A DNA stretch of 32,343 bases, from assembly GCF_041197575.1 (NCBI RefSeq), contig NZ_JBDKXB010000031.1, positions 1 through 32,343 of the forward strand, written 5' to 3'. This document shows positions 1 to 8,599 of the stretch, piece by piece; positions within the stretch are counted from its first letter, which is position 1, and each line of letters opens with the position of its first letter. The translations under genes were made by a program, and so were the position numbers. A model generated the notes under the pieces. That model did not search any database, was not told the DNA's origin, and was given only the letters and a program-made list of their open reading frames with translations. The stretch is from Thioalkalicoccus limnaeus. Its GTDB lineage: Bacteria; Pseudomonadota; Gammaproteobacteria; Chromatiales; Chromatiaceae.

Positions 1-232
1 CGCGCGTGCCGGCGCTCATGGCAAAAGGCTCCGACTCCGAGGCGGCAGGGTCGTCCGCCACAGGGGCTGCGAGCTCGGTCACCAAGTCGAAGCGGCTGGC
101 CAGCGCCGGATCGTTGAGCCGCTGGTCAGCTTCGGCGACGGGCGAGAGCGAGCGGCCGGCAGGCGCGGCCACGGGCTGGCTCGGCACCGCGACCGCCGAC
201 CGGTCAAGCAGCCGTTGCAGGTAGCCACTCAC
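1..232 (-). CDS. Partial CDS, contractile tail/injection-system cluster protein (unknown)
   Basis: The reading frame is open from a GTG at 232 to the window edge (77 codons seen). Its GTG overlaps the stop of the upstream baseplate gene as GTGA, so the two are probably translationally coupled. The visible N-terminus begins VSGYLQRLLDRSA and then becomes rich in Ala, Pro and Val, with no signal peptide or membrane segment. I do not recognise a domain. Position and coupling argue that it is the next structural or accessory component of the tail-like particle. Its C-terminus is outside the window. Confidence 0.6.
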   Translation of the reverse strand, partial: MSGYLQRLLDRSAVAVPSQPVAAPAGRSLSPVAEADQRLNDPALASRFDLVTELAAPVADDPAASESEPFAMSAGTR

Positions 233-963
233 GAGGCGGCCCTGCGGCTGGCGAGCGCCGGCTCAGCCGCGATCAGGCCAGCGAGCGCGCGGCGATCGTC
301 GCGGGAGAGGTCGAGTATCTCTGCGAACGACCAGCCATAGCGGGCGGCGATCAGGTGCACCTCCCGCAGCAGGAACGGACGCTCGCCAGCGAGCCGCTGG
401 ATCAGGTAGCGGGCGAGATCGAAACGTACTTCCTGATCCGTGCCGCAATGCGGACAGCGAGCGGCCAGATCGAGGGTCAAGATGGGCGCGGCCCGCTCCA
501 GGAAGGCCAGCACCGCCGCGTCACAGGCGCCGCCCGAGATGACCAGCCGCTCCAGGAGTGCCTCCGGGGTGAGTGTCAGGTCCGCGATGCGTGGGGCCCG
601 CACCCGGCGGCCGTCCGTCCAGCTCCAGCTACCGTCGGCGAAATCGGGGCGCGGGCGCTCGCGATCCTGCATCTCGATGAGTGTGCGCAGCGACAGCTCG
701 AAGCCAAAGGCTTCGCCGCAGACGACACAGCGCGTGCGGCAGTCGCAGACGTCGCCGTAGAGCTGGCCGTAGAGCTGTGCGACCAGCCGGTCGGCGGTCG
801 TGACGTCGAGCGCTTGCACGTCCATACCAGGGGCAAGGCGCGCGACCATATCCAGGGCTGCCCAGGGAGAGCCCGGGTCGAGGGTCAGCTCGTCGCGCCC
901 GGTGAGCGGCCTGGAAAGCGCCGCCGCACTGGCTTGGCTGGTGTGGTCCACACCCGTTGTCAT
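229..963 (-). CDS. T4-type baseplate protein with zinc-finger cysteines
   Basis: This 244-residue protein resembles the T4 baseplate-family proteins found in contractile phage tails and extracellular contractile injection systems. An AGGAGG ribosome binding site lies five bases before the ATG at 963. Two cysteine clusters are visible: CDCRTRCVVC near residues 75-84 and CPHC near residues 170-173, together a likely structural zinc site. The C-terminal third is helical. It follows the tail-tube gene by 32 bp and overlaps the next gene by 4 bp. Family assignment rests on pattern and gene order (sheath, tube, baseplate), so the exact baseplate role is inferred. Confidence 0.75.
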   Translation of the reverse strand: MTTGVDHTSQASAAALSRPLTGRDELTLDPGSPWAALDMVARLAPGMDVQALDVTTADRLVAQLYGQLYGDVCDCRTRCVVCGEAFGFELSLRTLIEMQDRERPRPDFADGSWSWTDGRRVRAPRIADLTLTPEALLERLVISGGACDAAVLAFLERAAPILTLDLAARCPHCGTDQEVRFDLARYLIQRLAGERPFLLREVHLIAARYGWSFAEILDLSRDDRRALAGLIAAEPALASRRAAS

Positions 964-995
964 CTGCGCCTCCTGAAGGTCAGGCCCGTGCAGGC

Positions 996-1496
996 TCAGG
1001 TCTCGGCGACCTCGACCACGGCCTCGTCGCGGATGAAGCCTTCGTTCTGCAGGACGATGGTCTCGAATGCGACCGCGTTGGCGTTGGCGTCCAGCTCCGG
1101 CACGGCGGTGAACTCAGAGACCCAGCAGCGGAACACCTGCCAGCTCCTGACCTTGACCCCCTGCAGGTTGTAGAGCTCGATGGCCATGTCCTTCCGGAAG
1201 TCCTTCAGCGACACGGTTGCATCGCCAAGGATGGAGAAGGTCTTGCTCGCCCAGGCTTCGAAGTCGGTGTCGTGGGTGATCCCACGCTCGATGGTGATCG
1301 CCTCGAAGGTCGAGACGCCTGGGGAATGGCGCTTGGCCGAGAGGTCGCCGCCGTCGCGGTGGCTCACCACCTCGGTCGTCCGCTTGAGGCCGGAGACCTT
1401 GCTCACCCCGGCGACCGGGCGGCCGTCCCACACCACGCGGAATTTGAAGTTCTTGTAGGGGTCGATGCGGGACGTGTTGACCGTGAACTGGGCCAT
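996..1496 (-). CDS. Phage tail tube protein, gp19-like
   Basis: This 166-residue protein matches the conserved phage tail protein family (T4 gp19-like) that builds the inner tube of contractile tails and injection systems. The N-terminal DPYKNFKFRVVWDG and the following VSGLKRTTEVVSHRDGG are typical of that family. The ATG at 1496 has a GGAGG six bases upstream. It lies directly after the sheath gene (46 bp) and before the baseplate gene, the usual order sheath-tube-baseplate. It should polymerise as stacked hexameric rings inside the sheath. There are no signal peptide or membrane segments, as expected for a cytoplasmically assembled particle. Confidence 0.85.
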   Translation of the reverse strand: MAQFTVNTSRIDPYKNFKFRVVWDGRPVAGVSKVSGLKRTTEVVSHRDGGDLSAKRHSPGVSTFEAITIERGITHDTDFEAWASKTFSILGDATVSLKDFRKDMAIELYNLQGVKVRSWQVFRCWVSEFTAVPELDANANAVAFETIVLQNEGFIRDEAVVEVAET

Positions 1497-1542
1497 GGAG
1501 ATCCTCCGTAAACGCGCTCGGCCTGGTCGCTCACCCGGCCGC

Positions 1543-3912
1543 TCAGACTTCGGCTTGGCCGGCGAGCTGCTTGACCGTCAGGATGACGAACTCCGCCGGC
1601 TTCAGCGGGGCAAAGCCGACGACGACGTTGACGATGCCGAGATTGATGTCGCTGGCCGTCGTCGTGCTGGCATCGCAGGCGACGAAATAGGCGTCGCTCG
1701 CCTTGCTGCCGGCGAATGCCCCCTGGCGGAAGAGCCCGTTCATGAACGAGCCGGCTGCGAGACGGATCTGCGCCCAGAGGGGCTCGTCGTTCGGCTCGAA
1801 CACGGCGAACTGGAGGCCGCGATAGAGGCTCTCTTCGATGAACAGCATGGTGCGACGGACAGGAACGTACTTGTCGTCGATGTTGCCGGAGCCGTCGAAA
1901 CCCACCAGTGTGCGCGCCCCCCAGCTGACCACGCCGGCCGAAAACACCCGCAGCGCGTTCAATGCCTTCGGATTGATCACCCCGTTGTCATCATCGGTCA
2001 GCCGCCGCTCCAGGCCGGTCACACCGCGGATGGTCGCCTCCAAGCCCGCTGGCGCCTTCCACACACCGCGCGTCGCATCGGTTCTAGCCATCAAGCCGGC
2101 GATCGAGCCCGCCGGGTCAATGACGCGCCCCTCGCGGGTCCCGTCGTGGATGCGCAGCCGTGGCCAGTAGGCCGCCGAATTGCGGGTTTCGACACCGATG
2201 CGCAACAAATCCACGCCGTCGTCGGCACTGGCGAGGTCGCGCCAATCCGCCCGCGGGTCGACCAGCAAGAAGGCCCTCTTGTGCGCGCAGAACGCACTCG
2301 CCGGCCCCCAAAGCCCCTGGCGTTGATCTTCGTCCTGATCCCGGGAACGCGGGAGCACCAGCAGGTTGAACAACGGCACCTCGCGATCGGCGATAGCATA
2401 GGCTCTGGCGTAATCGTCGGGCTGCGGAATGTCACCATCGTCGCCCGCCTCGGCATCGAACTGGAAGGAACCCGCACCGGCGGTTCCGCCGGGCAGACCC
2501 ACGGTGTACGCGAGCACGTTGGTAACGAGATCGCTTGTTCCAGTGATCACACCGTTGACCGTCAGCATCGCCGCGAGCCCCGTATCGTCGCCGCCATACA
2601 GCGGGCGCAGGCCGAGTCGCCAACCCTGGCGCGCTGCGGCCCAGCGGCGCGACGTGTTCTGCGATAGGTTGACCCCGAGCACCTCGAGGACGCCACGCAC
2701 GTTGGCAAGGCTGCGGCTGGTTCCCTGTTGGAAAATCCGCGTTCCCGCGGCACCGATATCGAGCGCAATCGGAGCGTGCGTGTCGGGACTGTCGTCCACC
2801 AAGGTGATTTGGTCGACGGCGCCGCGATCCACACCGGCCAGCATGCGCAGCGCGGAGAACCGATCGACCGACGTGCCGACGCGGCTAACGATGCCGTTCG
2901 GCGCCGGGCGCGCATCGCCGAAGGTTGAGCCTTCTAAGCCGCCGGCGGCGACGCCGAGCTGCAGCGCCGCGGTGACGTCGTTGGCAGCCGCCGGCGCGAT
3001 GCGAACAGGCCCAGCCGCACTCGTGATGCGCAGCAGCCGACCGCCCGCAACGCCGCCATCCGGCTGATCGGCATCGCCGACCGCCGTCACTGCGACGACG
3101 ACCGAAGCCCCGATGCCCGCGTTGCTCAGTGCTTGGTTCATGTTGCCCTGCCAGGTCAGGGCCATCGCGTCGACGTCGCCGCCGGCATCGCTCGCGGGTG
3201 TCAAGGCCACCGGCACGGCCGCGTGGCCAGCCACCTGCAAGCGCAGCGCATTTGCGTTCGGTGTAACCATCGCCTGCAGATCCGCGAGCGCATCGCCGTC
3301 GCTCGCCCGCAACACACGCGCGGCTAGGGAAACGCCCCCCACTGTCGCCACCGGGTCCGCCTTGACGGTCACCAAGGCGCTGACGCCGTTGATCACCCGC
3401 TCGACAAAATTTCCGGCGTTAGGGTCCATCGAGAGACCCGTGAAGGCCTCCTCGTCCTCGCGCCCCAGCCGGCCGCCCGCAAGGAAGCTTCGCCGGTAGA
3501 CGGTCAAATTGAAGGTCTCTTCCGGGCTCGCCGTCGCATAGTCGATCTCGACCCGAAGCCGGTTGCCCAACAGGCCGGCATCTCTGGCCGTCACGACGAG
3601 CGCGTCGCTTTCATCGATCGCGCGCAGGGTTACCGCGGCCTGGTCGGCGCCATCGGCGATGCGCATAATCCAGGCTTCACCGCCCCCGTTGACGTAGAAC
3701 TGACGCACCTGGGTGGCAAGTTCACCCTTTGTCGTCGCCCCGAACGCGCGTTCGAAGTCGGCAACCGAAAAGATGCGCGTGGGCTGATCCATCGGCCCCT
3801 GCTCGGCCTGGCCGACGAACAGTGCTACCGACGTGGCGACCCCGCCAATGGCCCGAGCCCCCGAAGCCTCCTCGCGCACGTAAACGCCGGGATAGGAGAC
3901 GGCAACTGCCAT
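1543..3912 (-). CDS. Contractile tail sheath protein (long form)
   Basis: The product is a 789-residue phage tail sheath protein (FI-like), the contracting outer cylinder of a tail or injection machine. The N-terminus SYPGVYVREEASGARAIGGV and a following ALFVGQAEQGP are family hallmarks. The C-terminal region, with WAQIRLAAGSFMNGLFRQGA and a final LKPAEFVILTVKQLAGQ, is the conserved sheath handshake domain. I chose the ATG at 3912 rather than an upstream in-frame one because GGAGG lies six bases before it. The protein is longer than many injection-system sheaths. The extra length lies in the middle (roughly residues 100-420), which is Ala/Gly/Val-rich and probably surface exposed. It is the first gene of the minus-strand cluster visible here. 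Confidence 0.9.
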   Translation of the reverse strand: MAVAVSYPGVYVREEASGARAIGGVATSVALFVGQAEQGPMDQPTRIFSVADFERAFGATTKGELATQVRQFYVNGGGEAWIMRIADGADQAAVTLRAIDESDALVVTARDAGLLGNRLRVEIDYATASPEETFNLTVYRRSFLAGGRLGREDEEAFTGLSMDPNAGNFVERVINGVSALVTVKADPVATVGGVSLAARVLRASDGDALADLQAMVTPNANALRLQVAGHAAVPVALTPASDAGGDVDAMALTWQGNMNQALSNAGIGASVVVAVTAVGDADQPDGGVAGGRLLRITSAAGPVRIAPAAANDVTAALQLGVAAGGLEGSTFGDARPAPNGIVSRVGTSVDRFSALRMLAGVDRGAVDQITLVDDSPDTHAPIALDIGAAGTRIFQQGTSRSLANVRGVLEVLGVNLSQNTSRRWAAARQGWRLGLRPLYGGDDTGLAAMLTVNGVITGTSDLVTNVLAYTVGLPGGTAGAGSFQFDAEAGDDGDIPQPDDYARAYAIADREVPLFNLLVLPRSRDQDEDQRQGLWGPASAFCAHKRAFLLVDPRADWRDLASADDGVDLLRIGVETRNSAAYWPRLRIHDGTREGRVIDPAGSIAGLMARTDATRGVWKAPAGLEATIRGVTGLERRLTDDDNGVINPKALNALRVFSAGVVSWGARTLVGFDGSGNIDDKYVPVRRTMLFIEESLYRGLQFAVFEPNDEPLWAQIRLAAGSFMNGLFRQGAFAGSKASDAYFVACDASTTTASDINLGIVNVVVGFAPLKPAEFVILTVKQLAGQAEV

Positions 3913-4690
3913 AATGGTCCTCCAGCGGGGCAAGGGCCGCCGCCAAGTCGCCAACCTGGCCCGCCTCCGAGTGGGGCGGGGCCTTGCGTACGCTTGCCAT
4001 TCCCCTTGTTTGCCTTATCGACGAGGCAGGAGGCCGGCCGACATCGACGCCTCATTCGCGGCAAGTCTAGCCCTCGGCATCACTGCGTCAAGGACTACGC
4101 TCCACTTGCCCTGCTCACGCACGTTGCACATAAGGGCACCTTGAAAAATTCAAGGTGCCCGCGCGGGGCAAGGATGCCCCGCCATTTTCAGTCGCCTAAG
4201 CGACTGAAAATGAAGCGAAGCGGAAATCGCATTTTCGCTTCGCGCCTTGAAAAATTGCCCGGATGGCAATTTTTCAAGGTTCCCACAAAGCGCTTCGCAT
4301 CGCAGGGAAAAGCCGATGCAGGCAGGCGCGCACAACTACAGTTTAGCAGCGCCTCCAGAATGTCAAGCTTTCGACAGGACGGCCTGGTGACATTCTTTCG
4401 CCGATGGCCCGGGATTTCGATAACCGGCCTTCGAGAGAAGCCCCGTCACAAAGGGCCAAGACGGCTTGCCAAAACGGAGAGTTTCTTCACAATCCAGCGA
4501 GATCGTGTGGTTGCCATCAAGTGCGCACGACTGTCCGAATGAAGGGTTTCTTGAGACGGAAGCTGCACGATTCATCTAGTCAGCAGAATACAGCTGGTGG
4601 TCGCTGGCACGCTTGGATGGACAGCACCCATTATCCGGATAAGACTCTCGTTCTATTGCGTTCGGTCGTGTACTTCCGGTTGCCGCTAGA
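3913..4690. other. 778-bp intergenic stretch, no gene seen
   Basis: This gap separates the starts of the sheath gene from the end of the uspA-like gene; both flanking genes are on the minus strand. I see no convincing coding frame: short open frames here lack ribosome binding sites and family resemblance. It holds the palindromic repeat element described at 4134-4284, and presumably the promoter of the tail cluster between about 3913 and 4130. The stretch from 4300 to 4690 has a lower GC content than the surrounding genes. Confidence 0.6.
4134..4284. repeat. MITE-like element of nested palindromes with 17-bp terminal inverted repeats
   Basis: The ends are GGGCACCTTGAAAAATT (4134-4150) and, inverted, GGGAACCTTGAAAAATT (4284-4268), 16 of 17 identical. 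Inside are five consecutive hairpins with perfect or near-perfect stems: 4134-4160 (12-bp stem, 3-nt loop), 4163-4182 (8-bp stem), 4184-4211 (12-bp stem, CTAA loop), 4215-4243 (13 bp including one G-T pair) and 4245-4279 (15-bp stem). A weaker GCATCG/CGATGC pair follows just outside. There is no coding capacity. The architecture suggests a non-autonomous mobile repeat (MITE or REP-type). I see no clear target-site duplication. Confidence 0.7.
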
Positions 4691-5155
4691 TCATCGCCGC
4701 CCTCCTCCATAACTCGATACCAGGACCGGGATCGTCGCGTGTGTCAGGGTCTTCAGGGTCTCGCTGCCGAGGATCTTGGCTCGAATGCCCTTGCGCCCAT
4801 GCGAGGCCATGAAGATCAGGTCGGCTCCGGATCGAGTCGCGGCCTCGACGATCGCCTCGTACGGGCTGTTGCTCAAGGTCGTCAGGGTCGCGCATGGGAC
4901 ATCGGCCTCCCGGCATAGGTCTTCGACGAAGGCCAGGTTCTTCTGGACCTCCTTGTCGATCTGCTCATCGATCTGGCCGAGCGGCTCGGACGCCGTGTTG
5001 GCCTCCTCGCCATAGAAATAGGCCGCGGCCAGATTCGGCTTCGCGTGATAGGCGGTGATCCGAGCCCCGATGGATTGGGCAAAGCGGACCGCCTGCCGGG
5101 CGTTATCCTGCGAGAGTTCGGAGCCGTCGGTCGGGACGAGAATGTGCTTGAACAT
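4691..5155 (-). CDS. UspA-family universal stress protein
   Basis: This 154-residue single-domain protein belongs to the universal stress protein family. The N-terminus MFKHILVPTDGSELS carries the family's first beta strand with the nucleotide-contacting Asp, and the C-terminal GRKGIRAKILGSET fits the G-2x-G-9x-G(S/T) ATP-binding pattern, so it is probably an ATP-binding type. It is cytoplasmic, with no membrane segment. It lies 56 bp downstream of narK on the same strand and may be cotranscribed, which would place it in an anaerobic or nitrate-responsive unit. Its molecular role is not predictable beyond nucleotide-dependent stress adaptation. Confidence 0.92.
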   Translation of the reverse strand: MFKHILVPTDGSELSQDNARQAVRFAQSIGARITAYHAKPNLAAAYFYGEEANTASEPLGQIDEQIDKEVQKNLAFVEDLCREADVPCATLTTLSNSPYEAIVEAATRSGADLIFMASHGRKGIRAKILGSETLKTLTHATIPVLVSSYGGGRR

Positions 5156-5211
5156 GATACAGGACCCCTGTCATGAGTGGGTTGAGCCGAAATGGCGCGA
5201 CCGGTTCGCGC

Positions 5212-6561
5212 TCACACCCTGGCAAACGACAGCGCCGAACCTCGGCGCTCGTAGAAGAACCAGAGCGTGATGATCATGACGATATAGGCGACGATGAAGA
5301 CGATGAAACCACCCTTGATCCCGAAGGTGCCGAAGACCCGCGGGATGATGAAGGCGCCGAGCGAACCGATGGCGCCGGCGATCCCGATGCAGCCGCCAGC
5401 GAGACGGCGCGCCCGCACCAGGCCCGTCGGGTCGACCTTGCCGGTCTGACGGTCGGTGACCTGGGCACGGAAGATCGCCGGGATCATCCGATAGGTGGTC
5501 CCGTTGCCGAAGCCGGCCGCCGCGAACAGGATCAGGAACATCGTCAGGAATAACGGGAACGACGGCTGATCCTGGAAGAGCACCCAGATCACGCCACCGC
5601 ACCCGAAGATCATCACGGCGAAGCACACCAGCGTCATCCGTGCGCCGCCATAGCGATCCGACATCCACCCACCGAGCGGCCGAATCGTGGCTCCGATCAA
5701 GGCGCCGAGGAACACGTAATTGGTCGTGACCTCCGGAAACTCCAGACGCATCAGGGTCGCGAAACTGTTGGCGTAACCGATGAAGGAGCCGAAGGTGCCG
5801 ATGTACAGGAAGGACATGATCCAGGTGTTCTTGTCGGCCGTGGACATCAGCAGGGCCTTCGAATCGGACTGGGCCGAACTCAGGTTGTTCATGAAGAAGT
5901 AGGCGCCCATTGCCGCGAGGATGATCAATGGGATGAACATCAGACCTGCCCGATCCAACGCAAGCCCGGCACCGGTGATGATGACGATCGGGATCGTGAA
6001 CTGCACCCAGGCCGTGCCGAGGTTGCCACCAGCGGCGTTCAGCCCCAGTGCGAAGCCCTTCTCGCGCTCCGGGTAGAAGAAGGAGATGTTGACCATCGAC
6101 GAGGTGAAATTCCCGGCCCCCAGACCCGCGGTCGTCGCGATCGTCAACATCAGCCAATAGGGCGTGTCGGGATTGGTCACGGCCCAGGCCAAGCCCGTCG
6201 CCGGTATCAGCAGCAGCAGCGCTGAGGCGATCGTCCAATTGCGCCCGCCGAACCGCGGCGGCGCAAAGGTATAAGCGAAACGCATGAAGGCGCCAAAGAG
6301 CCCCGGCATCGCAATCAGCCAAAACATCTGATTGACGGTGTATTGGAACCCCACATCGAGCAGCCTGGGAACGACCATGCCCCACACGGCCAGCATCGCG
6401 AAGCCGAGAAACTCGGCGAACATCGACCAAGCCAGATTGCGGCGCGCAATCCCCTTCCCTTTGCTCTGCCATTGCGCCTCGTTTTCTGGGTTCCAATTAT
6501 CGATCCAGCGACCTCGCCCGAATTGCAATTTCGGGCCTTCGTGCATGACTGTGGTGGACAT
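5212..6561 (-). CDS. narK: NarK-family nitrate/nitrite transporter (MFS)
   Basis: This 449-residue major facilitator protein has about 12 membrane segments. The nitrate-transporter signatures are present: GNFTSSMVNISFFYPEREKG followed by FALGLNAAGGNLG, and an Arg in each half (MRFAYTFAPPRFGG and IGATIRPLGGWMSDRYGG) at positions expected to bind the anion. It should move nitrate in or exchange nitrate and nitrite across the inner membrane. The ATG at 6561 is chosen because GAGGAGAGG precedes it; an in-frame upstream Met lacks such a site. It lies between a small membrane protein and uspA, all on the minus strand. No nitrate reductase genes are in the window, so a respiratory versus assimilatory role cannot be settled here. 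Confidence 0.93.
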   Translation of the reverse strand: MSTTVMHEGPKLQFGRGRWIDNWNPENEAQWQSKGKGIARRNLAWSMFAEFLGFAMLAVWGMVVPRLLDVGFQYTVNQMFWLIAMPGLFGAFMRFAYTFAPPRFGGRNWTIASALLLLIPATGLAWAVTNPDTPYWLMLTIATTAGLGAGNFTSSMVNISFFYPEREKGFALGLNAAGGNLGTAWVQFTIPIVIITGAGLALDRAGLMFIPLIILAAMGAYFFMNNLSSAQSDSKALLMSTADKNTWIMSFLYIGTFGSFIGYANSFATLMRLEFPEVTTNYVFLGALIGATIRPLGGWMSDRYGGARMTLVCFAVMIFGCGGVIWVLFQDQPSFPLFLTMFLILFAAAGFGNGTTYRMIPAIFRAQVTDRQTGKVDPTGLVRARRLAGGCIGIAGAIGSLGAFIIPRVFGTFGIKGGFIVFIVAYIVMIITLWFFYERRGSALSFARV

Positions 6562-6726
6562 CGCCCTCTCCTCATCTTGGATGGCATTGAATTGCGGTTG
6601 TTGTCGTTCGATTCGCATCGCACCGGCCGGAATCCAGCACCGGATCGACGCGAATGACTGCCGGGAAAAGGCGAAGCGTCGATTGCGACCAGAATGGAAG
6701 AAATTCTGGCCCGCCTCGCTCGGCCT

Positions 6727-7179
6727 TTATCGCGCCGCGCCTAATTCGCTTCGTTCGAATACCAGGGCATCTTTCTGCATGCTGGGCAGGGCGAGTAACT
6801 CGATCTTCAATTCGGCGATCAGTTGCTCAGCCGCGGCCAATTCCTCGGCCAGGCCGGCCACCTCGATGTGAAAGGCCTGCTCACGCGCCGCCCGATCGGC
6901 GATCTCCGCCTTCAGCGCTTTGGTCTCCTGTTGCGCACGCTGTATGGCATCGACGATGCGCATGCCGCCAGCGACTAGGTAAGGGGCCGTTTGCAGCGGA
7001 TCGTAAAGGCGCATCACGTATTCCTGTCCTTTGGCATTCGTCAGGGTCACCGGCTCGCGTAGGAGTATCGCGTCGACGAAGAAATAGGTACTCAAGAGAC
7101 AACACAGCACCAAGCCCACGATCAGGGTGCCGAGCGTTGGCCTTGGCGGTGTCGCAATAGCTGATTCCGGATTGGACAT
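6727..7179 (-). CDS. Small membrane-anchored coiled-coil protein, unknown
   Basis: The product is 150 residues if started at the ATG at 7179, which has GGAGG five bases upstream. One N-terminal membrane segment (about residues 16-38, GTLIVGLVLCCLLSTYFFVD) is followed by a short domain containing YVMRLYDPLQTAPYLVAGG and then a long Ala/Glu-rich helix (about residues 75-135) likely to form a coiled coil. The topology suggests an inner-membrane anchor with an extended helical domain. I do not recognise a family. It precedes narK by 165 bp on the same strand and might be part of the same transcription unit. Confidence 0.7.
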   Translation of the reverse strand: MSNPESAIATPPRPTLGTLIVGLVLCCLLSTYFFVDAILLREPVTLTNAKGQEYVMRLYDPLQTAPYLVAGGMRIVDAIQRAQQETKALKAEIADRAAREQAFHIEVAGLAEELAAAEQLIAELKIELLALPSMQKDALVFERSELGAAR

Positions 7180-7499
7180 GATGGCCTCCGTCAATAAGAT
7201 AATTGCTTAATGATGTACTGACATATGGAGATGGCGTGCGACACCTCGAATCGGTTGCCGCATTCACGGGCAAGCACAAGATATGCCAGGCGCCATTGCA
7301 GCCTTATGGAAGCAGACACCGGGTGATGTCATTCGGGTGATGGAGACGAAGGGGCCAGAGCCAACTCGGCAATGGCACCCATTCACTGGAGATTTCCACG
7401 ACCGCGGCGGGGATCGATCCGCACGGGCCGACCAGGAGGCCGAGACGCGCCCGCGTGGACCGGCCTATCGTCAGTCCTCGGTGCGACGGCCGCGACCCA
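7180..7499. other. 320-bp gap, no gene seen
   Basis: The gap lies between the end of cysB and the start of the coiled-coil protein gene, both on the minus strand. The right part next to 7180 is AT-richer and is the likely promoter region for the narK unit. I found no FNR-type TTGAT-N4-ATCAA site in it. A 6-bp inverted repeat (7494-7512) surrounds the cysB stop but is not followed by a T run. Confidence 0.5.
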
Positions 7500-8462
7500 T
7501 CATGAGTGGGTCAAAATGTCCCACTCCGCGGGGCCGTGTTGGACACCCTGTCCGATTGTCCCTGCCCCGAGCGCGGCCGTTTCCGCCTTGAAGAGATCGA
7601 TGAAGCGCCGATGAAAGCGGCGGAGATACTTGTCGCGGGCGTACGCGATCTTGGTGACCTCCCACGGGAAGAGTTCGCTCAGGTCGCGGATCCCGAGATC
7701 GCGGTCCTCGTCGGGCTGGTAGGCCAAGGTCGCGATGATGCCCACGCCGAGGCCCTCGCGGACATAGGTCTTGATCACGTCGGTATCCGCTGCGCTCAAG
7801 ACCAGGTTCGGTTGCAGCCCGGCCTTCGCGAAGGTCTCGCTGAGACTGCCGTGACCGGTGAAGCCGAAGACGTAGGTCACCAGCGGGTAATCGCACAGCG
7901 CGTCCAGCGACAGCAGCTCGCGTTCGAGCAGCGGATGCCCCTGCGGTGCGATCAGACCGCGATTCCAGCGGAAACACGGGACCGCCCGCAGGCCCGCGTC
8001 CTCGCCTAAGGCCTCGGTGCAGATCGCGAGATCCACGAGGTCGCGCAGGACCATCTCGACCAGTTGCCCCGGGGTGCCCTGATGGATCTGCATCGACACG
8101 GCCGGGTAGGCCGCGACGAAGCGCCGGATCACCGGAGGCAGCACATAGCGCGCCTGGGTGTGGGTCGCCCCCAGGCGCAATACCCCTTGTTCGTCCGCGA
8201 CGTGATCGCGCCCGACCGCAAGGATGTTGCCGGTCTGGCGCAGGGCCTCGTGTGCATGGCGCAGGACCTGCTCGCCGACTTCGGTGAGTCCGATCAGTCG
8301 CTTGCCCTGACGCACGAACAGCCCGGTTCCGACCTCGGCCTCCAGTTGCTTCAAGTGTTGAGTCACCGCCGACTGCACCAGGTGCAGCCGCTCGGCGGCT
8401 CGACTCACGCTGAAACGGGCCTCGACCAGCGTCACCAGCGAGCGGAGTTGGCGAAGTTCCAT
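7500..8462 (-). CDS. cysB: LysR-family regulator, CysB-like
   Basis: This 320-residue LysR-type transcriptional regulator has an N-terminal winged helix-turn-helix (MELRQLRSLVTLVEARFSVS and onward) and a C-terminal effector domain. CysB features are visible: THTQARYVLPPVI, the substrate-pocket stretch YPLVTYVFGFTGHGSL, and DTDVIKTYVREGLGVGIIA. CysB in enterobacteria senses O- or N-acetylserine and sulfate/thiosulfate and activates sulfate assimilation genes. The ATG at 8462 is the family start; longer in-frame openings upstream are not conserved. It is divergent from cysJIH, 137 bp away, which supports regulation of that operon through the shared intergenic region. Confidence 0.9.
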   Translation of the reverse strand: MELRQLRSLVTLVEARFSVSRAAERLHLVQSAVTQHLKQLEAEVGTGLFVRQGKRLIGLTEVGEQVLRHAHEALRQTGNILAVGRDHVADEQGVLRLGATHTQARYVLPPVIRRFVAAYPAVSMQIHQGTPGQLVEMVLRDLVDLAICTEALGEDAGLRAVPCFRWNRGLIAPQGHPLLERELLSLDALCDYPLVTYVFGFTGHGSLSETFAKAGLQPNLVLSAADTDVIKTYVREGLGVGIIATLAYQPDEDRDLGIRDLSELFPWEVTKIAYARDKYLRRFHRRFIDLFKAETAALGAGTIGQGVQHGPAEWDILTHS

Positions 8463-8599
8463 ATCTGATTTTTTGATAAACAATGACGAATGATCATTTT
8501 CAATCGCGAATAACGCACGGCTAGACTTCGGCGTCAAGGGGGGCGGTCGGATCGAGAGCCCCGATTGAACAGCACGGCGCATGCCAGGGGTTTCCAATC
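8463..8599. promoter_or_regulatory. Divergent cysB/cysJ promoter region
   Basis: This 137-bp spacer is markedly AT-rich over 8463-8515 compared with its surroundings, as expected for divergent promoters. It contains a perfect 10-bp palindrome AATGATCATT at 8489-8498. A CysB site is expected here from gene arrangement, but I cannot define one because CysB sites are degenerate. Confidence 0.4.

Noticed and set aside
1465..2667. A 400-codon plus-strand frame antisense to the sheath gene.
   Set aside because: It is a shadow of the sheath gene: high-GC codon bias keeps the opposite frame open. The sheath frame has family motifs and a good ribosome binding site.
4363..4575. A 70-codon minus-strand frame in the gap next to uspA.
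   Set aside because: No ribosome binding site, no family resemblance and irregular third-position use.
7494..7512. Inverted repeat GACCCA/TGGGTC around the cysB stop codon.
   Set aside because: Only six pairs and no T tract; occurrence by chance is plausible.
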